This document shows positions 15,889 through 23,807 of a stretch of DNA of 64,000 nt, piece by piece. Both the position numbers and the translations under genes were made by a program. Origin of the DNA: Actinomadura darangshiensis (lineage in GTDB: Bacteria; Actinomycetota; Actinomycetes; Streptosporangiales; Streptosporangiaceae). Every line of letters begins with the position of its first letter. Position 1 is the stretch's first letter. The stretch covers positions 1-64,000 of the forward strand of contig NZ_SMKY01000013.1 of NCBI RefSeq assembly GCF_004349235.1. Reading direction: 5' to 3'. The notes under the pieces are model-generated. The model was given only the letters and a program-made list of their open reading frames with translations. It was not told the DNA's origin and made no database searches.

Positions 15889-16659
15889 TCATATGGCGGT
15901 GGTCATGGTGACTTCCTGGCCGGTCTGGGTGACGGTGATGCGGAACTGGCGAAGCGCGTTGGGTGCGCGTTTGGCCTGAAGGACCGATTGTGGCTGCTTC
16001 TGATCTCGCAGTGGCATGAAGAACGCGTCACCTACCGCGCGTCCAATGGCTGCGCCTTCTGTGACGTCGAGTACGAGGAGCGCTCCGGCGCATTCGGGAC
16101 CTGAGTAAGGGACCACGATACGGCCACCGTCAACAGTCTGCTCGACCCACGAGTACGGGATCGTACGGGCCGCTGCCGTAACGATGACCCGGTCAAAGGA
16201 TGCTTGCTCGGGCGCGCCGTTCTCGCCATCGCCGGTGATCACGGTGACCCGATCGGCGAAGCCTGTCCGCTCCAGTGCGGCCGACGCGGCGGCGGCCAGC
16301 TCGGAGTCGATCTCCACCGTGGTGACACGGACGCCGGCATCGGCCATGATCGCTGCGTTATAGCCGGTGCCGGTGCCGATCTCCAGCACGCTCAGGCCCG
16401 GCTTCAGCTCCGCCGCGTCGATCATCTGCCGCATGACGTAGATGGCTGACGACGAACAGGTCGGCCAGACCATTCCATTCGCGTCCATGCTGACCCGAGT
16501 GACCACCGAGTCTTCGCTGGCGACGTGTTCCGCCCACAACTCGGGGTCGTCCGCGCGGTTGAGCGGCCGGAGTTGCTCATCTTCGGGTCGTATCCAGATT
16601 TGCTCTGGGATGAAGTCGGCCCGGTTTACGCCTGCCCCGAGCCGTTGCAGAGCGGACAC
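15889..16659 (-). CDS. PCMT-like SAM-dependent methyltransferase
   Basis: The frame is open beyond 16659, but I favour GTG 16659 because AAGGAAG lies just upstream and because the upstream part overlaps a better-supported small gene in another frame. The 256-aa product resembles protein-L-isoaspartate O-methyltransferases. It has a FIPEQIW entry motif, SAM motif I (VLEIGTGTGYNAA, about 91-103), motif II acidic VTTVEIDSE and the post-motif TGDGENGAPEQASFDRVIVT-like segment. Actinomycetes carry many such paralogues, some tied to peptide natural products, and its true substrate is unknown. The last bases of the 41-aa zinc-finger gene overlap its start by 34 nt, suggesting coupled translation. 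Confidence 0.78.
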   Translation of the reverse strand: MSALQRLGAGVNRADFIPEQIWIRPEDEQLRPLNRADDPELWAEHVASEDSVVTRVSMDANGMVWPTCSSSAIYVMRQMIDAAELKPGLSVLEIGTGTGYNAAIMADAGVRVTTVEIDSELAAAASAALERTGFADRVTVITGDGENGAPEQASFDRVIVTAAARTIPYSWVEQTVDGGRIVVPYSGPECAGALLVLDVTEGAAIGRAVGDAFFMPLRDQKQPQSVLQAKRAPNALRQFRITVTQTGQEVTMTTAI

Positions 16660-16751
16660 GTCACTTCCTTCTTCTTCCCGTCGTCCCACTGGTCCTGCTT
16701 TCCCGATCCGTTGCAGCCCGTGCATGTGGCCGGCTTGCCGTGTTTGCCCAT
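16626..16751 (-). CDS. 41-aa protein with two CxxCNGSG zinc-finger motifs
   Basis: This gene starts at ATG 16751 and stops at TAA (16628-16626). A strong ribosome site, GGAGAGG, sits 6 nt upstream. The product contains TCTGCNGSG (from residue 9) and TCPLCNGSG (from residue 31), separated by a charged QDQWDDGKKKEV linker. This is the C-x-x-C-N-G-S-G repeat of DnaJ-type zinc fingers, so it should bind one zinc ion through four Cys. The 3' end overlaps the PCMT-like methyltransferase start by 34 nt, so the two are probably co-expressed. The function is unknown. A chaperone-like, adaptor or peptide-substrate role for the methyltransferase is speculation. Confidence 0.75.
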   Translation of the reverse strand: MGKHGKPATCTGCNGSGKQDQWDDGKKKEVTCPLCNGSGQA

Positions 16752-16860
16752 AAATCACCTCTCCGATTCCACTGTCGAGACAACGGTAAGCACTCCACAT
16801 CCAACGAGGCGCGAAAGTTACGGAGAGTTATTGTCCGGTGACGTAACCGGATGGGTTCGA

Positions 16861-16951
16861 GGTCTGGGAGAACGCGATGCCGGACGCGCCCGCGCGAAGT
16901 TTGGAGAAGGGCTTGCCGACGCAGTGGGCCGCGTTGGTGAGGGCGGCGATC
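16861..16951 (-). pseudogene. Relic fragment of malic enzyme gene
   Basis: On the minus strand the stretch translates to AALTNAAHCVGKPFSKLRAG then ASGIAFSQ, matching AALTNAARHVGKPLSELRA-VVAGAG-ASGIAVSQ of the malic enzyme encoded at 19593-20783. About 15 nt (the VVAGA-type residues of the NAD-binding loop) are missing in frame, and there are no stops. The corresponding DNA is about 20152-20264. Nothing else of the gene is present, so it cannot be functional. Confidence 0.72.
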
Positions 16952-17069
16952 ATGCCGGCTGGTCGGCGGCATGAACGAGAACGGCCGGACTGGTTGGTAA
17001 GAGGTCCCTCCGGCCATGGCGCTGATGGGGACCGGGTGATTGCCCGGGTGCTTCGTGATGAGGACTGAG

Positions 17070-17640
17070 ATGTCCGAGAAGACGATCGCCGATCAGGTGG
17101 ACGAGATGGGGCGTGCCATGGCGGAACAGCCCGCTAATCCGGCGACGGAGGTGTTCGCCGCCGAGCAGCAGGCGCTGCGGGAGCGCGGTGTACCGGCCGG
17201 GGTCGCCGAGAAGGAGGCGCCGCTGCCGGATGCCGAGTTGCTGGACGCGACCGGGACGTCGGTGACGCTGAGCGATGCGCTCGGGAGCGTCCCGGCAGTG
17301 GTGGTGTTCTCTCGCGGGGTCTGGTGTCCGTACTGCAATCTGGCGCTGGCGACGTATCAGTGCGGGCTCCAGCCGGCGCTGGCCGAGCGCGGCGCGGTGC
17401 TGGTCGCGATCAGCCCGCAGCGGCTTGACGGCTCGCTGAGCGTCCAGGCGAAGCACGACCTCTCCTTCCGGGTGCTCTCGGATCCCGGCAACACCGTCGC
17501 GGGAGCGCTGGGGATCACTGTCACACCGGGGGACGATGTGCTCGCCGCGCCGCGCGCTTGGCCTCGACTTGGCCGAGGTCAACGCCGATCGGTCGCCAGG
17601 AAGCGGTCCAGTGCTTCGCTCATCGTGCACCGCCCTCTTC
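17070..17640 (+). pseudogene. Frameshifted, truncated peroxiredoxin (AhpC/TSA type)
   Basis: From ATG 17070 the product resembles actinobacterial thioredoxin-fold peroxiredoxins: an N-terminal helical leader with MSEKTIADQVDEMGRAM, then SVPAVVVFSRGVWCPYCNLA with the peroxidatic Cys in WCPYC, LVAISPQRLDGSLSVQAKHD and RVLSDPGNTVAGALGI. Near 17541 the frame shifts. The expected continuation RALGLDLAEVNAD is in another frame and is lost soon after. The remaining third of the family (the PTVAILD...DYTTR end) is absent, and the reading frame runs into a copied 3' end of the small gene at 15541-15837. It is therefore a pseudogene. Confidence 0.78.
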
Positions 17641-17720
17641 GTCCAGATATCCGTCAGCCGTCCTCAGAACCGGTCTGGCTGTCACCGGCTCGGTGAGGCC
17701 GGACGCCGGAAGCCCTCTGA
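17640..17720 (+). repeat. Copy of the 3' end of the 15541-15837 gene
   Basis: Bases here (TCCTCAGAACCGGTCTGGCT and onward) match 15806-15860, covering the terminal VWLSPA codons, the stop and the start of the downstream hairpin. It marks a rearrangement junction at the broken peroxiredoxin gene. The following 200 nt to 17900 holds no gene I can support. Confidence 0.55.
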
Positions 17721-17901
17721 TTCCCTCAGCGGTTTTCGGGGCGTCCGGCAAGCGGTCGGTCGGCTGGCTGGGGGATCTGGCCGGTCCAGGTCGGGCTGCA
17801 GTCGTTCATGCGGGCCGCGGCGCCAAATCCGGCGGTCTGGGGCTCGTCAGCGCGCTGTTGTGCTTCTAGGGGAGGTCTTGGCTGGGCCTTCAGTGGTTGG
17901 C

Positions 17902-17916
17902 GTACGTTGTGCGTAC
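17902..17916. promoter_or_regulatory. Operator palindrome of RHH-GNAT operon
   Basis: GTACG-TTGTG-CGTAC is a perfect 5-bp inverted repeat ending 9 nt before the antitoxin ATG. A -10-like TACACT at 17914-17919 overlaps it, so transcription may be leaderless and autorepressed by the ribbon-helix-helix antitoxin (inferred). Confidence 0.6.
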
Positions 17917-17925
17917 ACTGGGGTC

Positions 17926-18222
17926 ATGGGTAGTGCGAAGGATGAGCGGATGCACGTTCGGGTGGAGCCGGGGCAGAAGGCTCTGCTGGAGGCGGCGAGT
18001 TCGGCGTCGGGGAGTACGGTGTCGGCGTTCGTGTTGAAGGCCGCGACGGAGGCCGCCGCGGACGTTCTGGCGGACCGGCGTGTGTTCGTGTTGGACGAGC
18101 AGGGCTGGCAGGCGTTCGACCAGGCGTTGGAGCGGTCGCCGGGTGAGGTTCCCGGCCTCCGGGAACTCTTGGAGACGCCGACGGTGCTGGATGGGCCCGA
18201 TCCCGACGGGGCCGGGGAGTGA
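17926..18222 (+). CDS. DUF1778-type ribbon-helix-helix antitoxin
   Basis: This 98-aa protein starts at ATG 17926, within 10 nt of a palindromic operator. The N-terminus reads ERMHVRVEPGQKALLEAASS then GSTVSAFVLKAATEAAADVL, the DUF1778/TacA ribbon-helix-helix fold. A C-terminal tail (FDQALERSPGEVPGLRELLE) is the usual toxin-wrapping segment of TacA/AtaR antitoxins. Its stop overlaps the acetyltransferase start (GTGA), giving a classic type II toxin-antitoxin operon. It should bind the operator and neutralise the GNAT toxin. Confidence 0.88.
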   Translation: MGSAKDERMHVRVEPGQKALLEAASSASGSTVSAFVLKAATEAAADVLADRRVFVLDEQGWQAFDQALERSPGEVPGLRELLETPTVLDGPDPDGAGE

Positions 18223-18746
18223 GCGTCCGGTTCGGTCCGGTCGAACCGCTGGCGAAGACGCACGTCCTGGCTGGGTTCGACTGCGGTTCGGTGGCGCAGT
18301 CCACATGGCTGACCAAGCATGCGCTTCAAGCACACCAGTCGGGATCGTCTCGGGTGTACGTCGTCACCGACAGGGACGACGAGCAGCGGCGGGTGGTCGG
18401 GTACTACGCGCTGGCCGCGGGGTCGGTGGCATCCGCCCAGGCGCCGCAGCGGATGGCCCAGGGCGCGGGCCGGTACCACCAGCCAGTCGTGATCCTCACC
18501 CGCCTGGGCGTGGATCTGGCCACCCAGGGCGATGGGCTGGGCCGTGCCCTGGTCGTCGACGCGCTGCGCCGGGTCGCCGCCGCCGGTGAGGTGATCGGGG
18601 TGCGCGCGTTGCTGATCCACTGCGAGAACGACGATGCCCGGGACTTCTACCAGCGCCTGGCCAAGTTCGATGCCGGCCCCACCGATCCGATGCACCTGTT
18701 CTTGCTGATGAAGGACCTCCGCAAGGCGCTCGGCAACGGATCCTGA
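18219..18746 (+). CDS. GNAT-family acetyltransferase toxin (TacT/AtaT-like)
   Basis: This 175-aa protein starts at GTG 18219, overlapping the antitoxin by 4 nt. It shows the compact GNAT fold: GFDCGSVAQSTWLTKHA near the start, VVGYYALAAGSV in the central strand, RLGVDLATQGDGLGRALVVD with the acetyl-CoA pyrophosphate loop QGDGLG at 103-108, and NDDARDFYQRLAKF with Tyr144 in the usual catalytic position. TacT/AtaT toxins acetylate the amino group of aminoacyl-tRNAs and block translation. The length and DUF1778 partner fit that family. The actual tRNA target is unknown. Confidence 0.88.
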   Translation: MSVRFGPVEPLAKTHVLAGFDCGSVAQSTWLTKHALQAHQSGSSRVYVVTDRDDEQRRVVGYYALAAGSVASAQAPQRMAQGAGRYHQPVVILTRLGVDLATQGDGLGRALVVDALRRVAAAGEVIGVRALLIHCENDDARDFYQRLAKFDAGPTDPMHLFLLMKDLRKALGNGS

Positions 18747-18838
18747 GGGACTGGCAAACGTATGCCGAGCGCCATCGGGACACCGCCTGAGAGAGCGCAT
18801 GCAACCCGTCCTGTCTCCAGCGGGTGGGCCCTCGTGGT

Positions 18839-18858
18839 GGTAGGAATGTGTTCCTACC
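18839..18858. promoter_or_regulatory. Perfect 20-bp palindrome, VapBC-like operator
   Basis: GGTAGGAATGTGTTCCTACC has 8-bp perfect arms around TGTG. It lies 18 nt before the antitoxin ATG and just upstream of the -10-like TAGCAT at 18865-18870. The -10 to ATG distance suggests a leaderless transcript. Likely bound by the antitoxin-toxin complex. Confidence 0.68.
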
Positions 18859-18876
18859 GGGCGCTAGCATGGGGGG

Positions 18877-19164
18877 ATGACCGTACGGAAGCTGTCGATC
18901 TCGGTGCCGCCCGAGGTCGAGGAGACGATCAAGGCCGCGGCGGCGGACGAGGGCAAGCCGGTGTCCACCTGGCTGGCCGAGGCGGCCGTGGAGAAGGCTC
19001 GTCTCGCGGCTCTGCACGATGAGGGGCGCAAGGCCGCCCAGGAGTTGGTGGCGGAGTACGAGCGCGAGCACGGCGAGGTTCCCGAGGAGTCAAGGCGGCG
19101 GGCCCGTGAGTTCATGATGGAGGCGGGGCTCCTTGACGACGAGCCGTGGCGGGCGGCGGGTTAG
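18877..19164 (+). CDS. VapB-like ribbon-helix-helix antitoxin
   Basis: This 95-aa protein has an N-terminal RHH motif (RKLSISVPPEVEETIKAAAA then GKPVSTWLAEAAVEKA) for operator binding. A charged C-terminal tail (EYEREHGEVPEESRRRAREF and GLLDDEPW) would occupy the toxin active site. The TAG stop shares a base with the toxin GTG start (TAGTG), so translation is coupled. A perfect palindrome lies just upstream. The family assignment beyond RHH is by context with the PIN gene. Confidence 0.85.
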   Translation: MTVRKLSISVPPEVEETIKAAAADEGKPVSTWLAEAAVEKARLAALHDEGRKAAQELVAEYEREHGEVPEESRRRAREFMMEAGLLDDEPWRAAG

Positions 19165-19547
19165 TGCGGACCGTCGTCGTCTACGACGCCGGCGCCCTGC
19201 TCGCCGCTGAACGGCAGAACGCGGACTTTCTTGCGCTGCACGACAGTTTGACCGCCGCCCGTATCCGTCCGATCGTGCCGGTGGTCGTCCTCGCCCAGGC
19301 GTGGCGCGGGGAGCCTCAGCATCGGATCTCTCGTGTGCTCAAGGGCTGCGACATCCGGCCCGACGACGAACGCGCCGGGCGGGCCGCCGGGGTCGCATGC
19401 GGTTCGGCCGGGACCGCGGACGTCGTGGACGCGATCGTCATTGCCACCGCCGTGCAACACCTGGCTCCGGTGGTCACCGGTGATCCGGACGATCTGGGTC
19501 GGCTTGCGGAGGCCATCGGGGTCAAGGTCCGGCTCTTCGCCGTCTGA
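19164..19547 (+). CDS. PIN-domain ribonuclease toxin (VapC-like)
   Basis: I place the start at GTG 19164, which yields VRTVVVYDAGALLAAER with the first catalytic Asp at residue 8. An earlier in-frame GTG at 19146 would overlap the antitoxin more. Other expected acidic positions are in the PDDE segment and TADVVDAIVIA. The usual glutamate after the third strand appears as VVLAQAWRG, with Gln where many VapCs have Glu, as I recall from an actinobacterial PIN subgroup. At 127 aa it is normal PIN size. It should cleave RNA when free of the antitoxin. Confidence 0.85.
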   Translation: MRTVVVYDAGALLAAERQNADFLALHDSLTAARIRPIVPVVVLAQAWRGEPQHRISRVLKGCDIRPDDERAGRAAGVACGSAGTADVVDAIVIATAVQHLAPVVTGDPDDLGRLAEAIGVKVRLFAV

Positions 19548-19555
19548 CGGGCTGT

Positions 19556-19584
19556 GGCCCGTGTTCCGGAAGGGAACACGGGCC
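19556..19584. terminator. Bidirectional terminator between vapC-like and malic enzyme genes
   Basis: GGCCCGTGTTCC pairs perfectly with GGAACACGGGCC over 12 bp with a short GGAAG loop. It lies exactly between two convergent genes. Confidence 0.85.
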
Positions 19585-19592
19585 GGGAATCG

Positions 19593-20783
19593 TCAGATGC
19601 GGGCGACGCCTTCGGTGCGGGCCTGGGCGGCGACGGCGGCGGTGACCGCGGGGGCCACTCGGTCGTCGAAGGGGCCCGGGATGACGTAGTCGGCGGTCAG
19701 GTCGTCGCCGACGATGTCCGCCAGGGCCGTCGCGGCGGCCAGTTTCATGCCCTCGGTGATCGAGTGGGCCCGGACGTCCAGGGCGCCCCGGAAGATGCCG
19801 GGGAAGGCCAGGACGTTGTTGATCTGGTTCGGGAAGTCGCTGCGGCCCGTGGCGACGACCTTGGCGTGGCGGCGGGCGATCTCCGGGTGGACCTCGGGGG
19901 TCGGGTTGGAGAGGGCGAAGACGATCGCGCTGTCCGACATCGTGGCGACGCACGACTCGTGGACGGTGCCGCCGGACAGGCCGATGAACACGTCGGCGCC
20001 GCGAAGCGCTTCTTCGGTGGAGCCCTTCAGGTGCGAGCGGTTGGTGAGCGCGGCGATGCGCTCCTTCACGGGGTTCAGGCCGTCGCGGCCCTCGTGGATG
20101 AGGCCCTTGCTGTCGGACAGGGCGATGTCGCCGATGCCGGCCTCGATCAGGATCTGGGAGACCGCGATGCCGGACGCACCGGCGCCGGCCACGACCGCGC
20201 GGAGTTCGGAGAGGGGCTTGCCGACGTGGCGGGCCGCGTTGGTGAGGGCGGCGAGCGCGACGATCGCGGTGCCGTGCTGGTCGTCGTGGAAGACGGGGAT
20301 GTCGAGCGCGGCGCGGAGCCGGTCCTCGATCTCGAAGCAGCGGGGGGCGCTGATGTCCTCCAGGTTGATGCCGCCGAAGCTCGGCGCCATCCTGATCACC
20401 GTGTCGACGATCTCGTCGACGCCCGTGCAGTTCAGCGCGATCGGCACGGAGTCGACGTCGGCGAACTCCTTGAACAGCAGGGACTTGCCCTCCATGACCG
20501 GCATGGACGCGGCCGGGCCGATGTCGCCGAGGCCGAGCACGGCGGTGCCGTCGGTGACGACGGCGACGACCCTGGACGTCCAGGTGTAGTCGTAGGCCAG
20601 CTCGGGGTTGTCGGCGATCGCCGTGCACACGCGGGCGACGCCCGGCGTGTAGGCCAGCGAGAGGTCGTCCTTGTTGCGGACGGGAATGGTCGACCGCATC
20701 TCCAGCTTGCCGCCGCGGTGCAGCGGGAAGGCCGGATCGTCGTCCAGTGAGGGCGGTTCGGTGGGAATGGGCTCAGCAGCCAC
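19593..20783 (-). CDS. Malic enzyme (oxaloacetate-decarboxylating malate dehydrogenase)
   Basis: The open frame is longer upstream, but homology begins at GTG 20783 (AVAAEPIP..., with AGGGG upstream), giving 396 aa, the usual size of the short bacterial MaeB-type enzyme. It converts malate to pyruvate and CO2 with NAD(P)+. The malic N-terminal domain shows YTPGVARVCTAI (catalytic Tyr), VVAVVTDGTAVLGLGDIGP, and metal-site residues in EIEDRL and HDDQHGTAIV. The NAD-binding domain begins VVAGAGASGIA and contains DSKGLI and ALSNPTPE. It is transcribed alone. A fragment of the same gene recurs at 16861-16951. Confidence 0.93.
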   Translation of the reverse strand: MAAEPIPTEPPSLDDDPAFPLHRGGKLEMRSTIPVRNKDDLSLAYTPGVARVCTAIADNPELAYDYTWTSRVVAVVTDGTAVLGLGDIGPAASMPVMEGKSLLFKEFADVDSVPIALNCTGVDEIVDTVIRMAPSFGGINLEDISAPRCFEIEDRLRAALDIPVFHDDQHGTAIVALAALTNAARHVGKPLSELRAVVAGAGASGIAVSQILIEAGIGDIALSDSKGLIHEGRDGLNPVKERIAALTNRSHLKGSTEEALRGADVFIGLSGGTVHESCVATMSDSAIVFALSNPTPEVHPEIARRHAKVVATGRSDFPNQINNVLAFPGIFRGALDVRAHSITEGMKLAAATALADIVGDDLTADYVIPGPFDDRVAPAVTAAVAAQARTEGVARI

Positions 20784-21143
20784 AGCGACCCCTGTCAGTG
20801 AAAGTTGGCTTTCTTGCGATGCCGCCGCGGTGGTGTGCTGGTCTGGTGGCCATGTCACCTGGTGGTCATCTCGCGACGCACGGGGGTCACCCGTTGTCCG
20901 ATTGTGCCACACAGGGCCCCGCCCGCCCGGAGCCCGGGGTGGGTGGTAACCCTCACGTGACCGTGCCCACACCGTGGTGGGTCGATCGCATGGAGGAGGG
21001 GAATACCGAGGTCGCCGGTCCGGAGCTTCCTCGTTGCGTGATTGTTTCGGACCCTTTATCCAGATCAGGGACGTTGTGCGCCAAAATGTGCACCTGACCT
21101 TCGGATCTACGCGGATCCGACGCAACCATCTGAAGGGGGACCA
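20784..21143. other. 360-nt divergent intergenic region
   Basis: No gene is supported between the malic enzyme and the amino-acid transporter. The right half is less GC-rich (TTGCGTGATTGTTTCGGACC and CCTTTATCC around 21032-21060, then CCAAAATGTG near 21080) and probably carries the transporter promoter, but no consensus pair is clear. No riboswitch-like fold was recognised by eye. Confidence 0.4.
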
Positions 21144-22046
21144 GTGAACATCGGTTCTCTGCGCCGTCGCACCGTTGCGGCGAGCGCGCTCGTGCTGGCG
21201 GGCGCCCTCACGCTGTCCGCATGCGGCGACAGTGACGACTCTGGCGACTCCCCGGCCTCCAAGACGAGCGCCGACAGCAAGCTCGCGGCCATGGTCCCGG
21301 ACGCGATCAAGAAGGACGGCAAGATCTCGGTCGGGTCGGACGCGTCCTACCCGCCCAACGAGTCGGTCGACCCCGCCTCGCAGAAGATCGTCGGCTGGGA
21401 CATCGAGCTGTTCGACGCGGTCGCGGCGAAGCTCGGGCTGAAGACCGAGTACCACAACGCGGGCTTCGACACGATCATCCCGGGCGTCCAGTCCGGGAAG
21501 TACGAGGCCGGCGTCTCCTCCTTCACCGACACCAAGGAGCGCGAGCAGGCCGTCGACTTCGTCACCTACTACTCGGCGGGGACGGCCTGGGCGGCGCTCA
21601 AGGGCAACCCCAAGGGCGTCAACCCCGACGACGCCTGCGGCAAGAGCATCGGCGTCCAGCAGGGCACGGTGCAGGTCGACGACCTCACGGCGCGCAGCAA
21701 GAAGTGCACCGACGCGGGCAAGCCGGCGATCAAGTCGGTCGTCCGCAAGCAGCAGACCGAGGTCAACAACGACCTGGTGGCGGGCAAGGTGGACGCGATG
21801 GCCGCCGACTCCCCGATCGTCGGCGACGCGGTCAAGAAGACCGGCAAGCTCGACATCATCGGCCAGGTCTACGACACCGCGCCCTACGGCTACACGATCG
21901 GCAAGAACTCGGCGCAGTTCAAGGAGGCCGTCCAGGGGGCGCTGAAGGCGCTCATCGCCGACGGCACCTACAAGAAGATCCTCACCGGCGCCGGTGTGGA
22001 GAGCGGCGCGATCACCGAGCCGGCGGTCAACGCCGCGCAGAGCTGA
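21144..22046 (+). CDS. Amino-acid ABC transporter substrate-binding lipoprotein
   Basis: The start is GTG 21144, preceded by AAGGGGGA. The N-terminus RRRTVAASALVLAGALTLSAC is a lipoprotein signal with lipobox LSAC, anchoring the 300-aa protein to the membrane. The mature part is an SBP family 3 domain: ISVGSDASYPPNE, VGWDIELFDAVAAKLGL, GFDTIIPGVQSGKYEAG, TKEREQAVDFVTYY and a final FKEAVQGALKALIADGTYKK. It captures a polar amino acid or small relative for the permease and ATPase encoded next. The exact substrate is not deducible. The three genes form an SBP-permease-ATPase operon. Confidence 0.92.
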   Translation: MNIGSLRRRTVAASALVLAGALTLSACGDSDDSGDSPASKTSADSKLAAMVPDAIKKDGKISVGSDASYPPNESVDPASQKIVGWDIELFDAVAAKLGLKTEYHNAGFDTIIPGVQSGKYEAGVSSFTDTKEREQAVDFVTYYSAGTAWAALKGNPKGVNPDDACGKSIGVQQGTVQVDDLTARSKKCTDAGKPAIKSVVRKQQTEVNNDLVAGKVDAMAADSPIVGDAVKKTGKLDIIGQVYDTAPYGYTIGKNSAQFKEAVQGALKALIADGTYKKILTGAGVESGAITEPAVNAAQS

Positions 22047-22050
22047 TCGC

Positions 22051-22965
22051 ATGACGGCAGACACCGACGTCGAGAAGGGACGGCCCGAGGCGATCCGGGC
22101 CGTCCCGGTCCGCCACCCGGGCCGCTGGGTCGCCGCCGCGGTCGTGCTGGTGCTGGTCGCGATGTTCGTCCACTTCCTCGTGACCAGCGACGCGCTGGAG
22201 TGGGAGGAGCAGCGCAAGTACATCACCTCGGACGCCGTGCTCAAGGGCGTCCGCAACACGATCCTGCTCACCATCGCCGCGATGGTCGGCGGCGTGCTGC
22301 TCGGCACCGTCCTCGCGCTGATGCGGCTGTCGGCCAACCCCCTGCTCAGCAGCGCGTCGTGGTTCTACCTGTGGTTCTTCCGCGGGACGCCGCTGTACAC
22401 GCAGCTGCTCATCTGGGGCGCGATCGGCTCGCTGTTCCCGACCGTGGGGATCGGCGTCCCGTTCGGGCCGGAGTTCCACACCTGGAAGACGCAGGAGCTC
22501 GTCACCGCCATGATCGCGGCGGGGCTCGGGCTCATCCTCAACGAGGCCGCCTACATGGCGGAGATCATCCGCGCCGGCATCCTGTCGGTGGACGAGGGGC
22601 AGCAGGAGGCGGCGAGCGCGCTCGGCATGTCCCGGATGCAGACCATGGGCCGGATCGTGCTGCCGCAGGCGATGCGGGTCATCATCCCGCCGACCGGCAA
22701 CGAGGCGCTCTCGATGATGAAGAACACCTCGCTGGTCGCGGCGATCCCGTTCTCGGAGCTGACGTTCACCGCGCAGACCATCTACGCCACCACCTACAAG
22801 ATCATTCCCATGCTGGTGATGGCGTGCCTGTGGTACCTGCTGCTGTCCTCTCTCATGATGGTCGGCCAGCACTACCTTGAGCGCCACTTCAGCCGCGGCG
22901 TCGGCAGGGCGGCGTCGGCACGCGGCACCCGGGTCCGCTTCCGCGGCGGGGGCGGTGGCCAGTGA
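22051..22965 (+). CDS. Amino-acid ABC transporter permease
   Basis: This 304-aa HisM/GlnP-type permease starts at ATG 22051, 5 nt after the SBP gene. After a cytoplasmic leader it has a first TM ([20 protein letters not shown]), then the family start [32 protein letters not shown] and the ATPase-coupling EAA loop ([20 protein letters not shown]). The C-terminus is basic and glycine-rich ([11 protein letters not shown]). Its stop overlaps the ATPase GTG (GTGA). Confidence 0.93.
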   Translation: MTADTDVEKGRPEAIRAVPVRHPGRWVAAAVVLVLVAMFVHFLVTSDALEWEEQRKYITSDAVLKGVRNTILLTIAAMVGGVLLGTVLALMRLSANPLLSSASWFYLWFFRGTPLYTQLLIWGAIGSLFPTVGIGVPFGPEFHTWKTQELVTAMIAAGLGLILNEAAYMAEIIRAGILSVDEGQQEAASALGMSRMQTMGRIVLPQAMRVIIPPTGNEALSMMKNTSLVAAIPFSELTFTAQTIYATTYKIIPMLVMACLWYLLLSSLMMVGQHYLERHFSRGVGRAASARGTRVRFRGGGGGQ

Positions 22966-23795
22966 GCGGAGGTGAGGACATCGTGAGCAGCTCCCTCTCC
23001 AAGGAGCCGGCCGGGGCGCCCGCGCCCGAGAGCGGCGGCCTGATGGTCAAGGCCGAGAAGGTGCACAAGTCGTTCGGCCGCCTGGAGGTGCTGAAGGGCA
23101 TCGACCTGGAGGTGCGGCAGGGCGAGGTGATGTGCGTCGTCGGCCCGTCCGGCTCCGGCAAGTCGACGTTCCTGCGCTGCATCAACCACCTGGAGAAGAT
23201 CAACGCGGGCCGGCTGTGGGTGAACGGCCACCTGGTCGGCTACCGGCAGCAGGGCGAGAAGCTCTACGAGCTGCGCGACCGCGAGGTCTCCGCGCAGCGC
23301 CGCGAGATCGGCATGGTGTTCCAGCGGTTCAACCTGTTCCCCCACAAGACGGTGCTGGAGAACGTCATGGGGGCGCCGGTCTGGGTCAAGAAGCAGCCGA
23401 AGAACGAGGTCAGGGAGCGGGCTCTCGCGCTGCTCGAACGCGTGGGGCTGAGCGACAAGGCGCCGAGCTACCCCTCGCAGCTGTCCGGCGGGCAGCAGCA
23501 GCGGGTGGCGATCGCGCGGGCGCTCGCCATGGAGCCGGCGCTGATGCTGTTCGACGAGCCGACGTCGGCGCTGGACCCCGAGCTGGTCGGCGAGGTGCTG
23601 GACGTCATGAAGCAGCTCGCCCTGGACGGCATGACCATGATCGTGGTCACCCACGAGATGGGGTTCGCCCGCGAGGTCGGCGACTCGCTGGTCTTCATGG
23701 ACGAAGGCGTCGTGGTCGAGGAGGGCACCCCGCGGGACGTCCTGGCCAACCCGCAGCATCCGCGTACGCAGGACTTCCTGTCCAAGGTCCTGTGA
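22962..23795 (+). CDS. Amino-acid ABC transporter ATP-binding protein
   Basis: This 277-aa ATPase starts at GTG 22962, overlapping the permease, though GTG 22983 would also fit. Walker A is GPSGSGKST, the Q-loop lies in [20 protein letters not shown], the signature is [15 protein letters not shown], Walker B is [14 protein letters not shown] and the H-loop is [11 protein letters not shown]. It resembles GlnQ/GluA-type subunits that energise polar amino-acid import. A solid terminator follows. Confidence 0.94.
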   Translation: MSGGEDIVSSSLSKEPAGAPAPESGGLMVKAEKVHKSFGRLEVLKGIDLEVRQGEVMCVVGPSGSGKSTFLRCINHLEKINAGRLWVNGHLVGYRQQGEKLYELRDREVSAQRREIGMVFQRFNLFPHKTVLENVMGAPVWVKKQPKNEVRERALALLERVGLSDKAPSYPSQLSGGQQQRVAIARALAMEPALMLFDEPTSALDPELVGEVLDVMKQLALDGMTMIVVTHEMGFAREVGDSLVFMDEGVVVEEGTPRDVLANPQHPRTQDFLSKVL

Positions 23796-23807
23796 CGCTC
23801 TGACAGG

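Noticed and set aside
17736-17870. Remnant of an HATPase gene (GGLGLVSALL-like peptide)
   Set aside because: The match is one short hydrophobic stretch in one frame and could be chance.
20784-21143. Riboswitch or attenuator before the amino-acid transporter
   Set aside because: No conserved riboswitch core or leader peptide could be recognised by eye.
19593-22337. 914-aa minus-strand frame joining malic enzyme to a sequence opposite the amino-acid transporter
   Set aside because: Only the part from 20783 down matches malic enzyme. The upstream part is antisense to the binding-protein and permease genes and has no homology.
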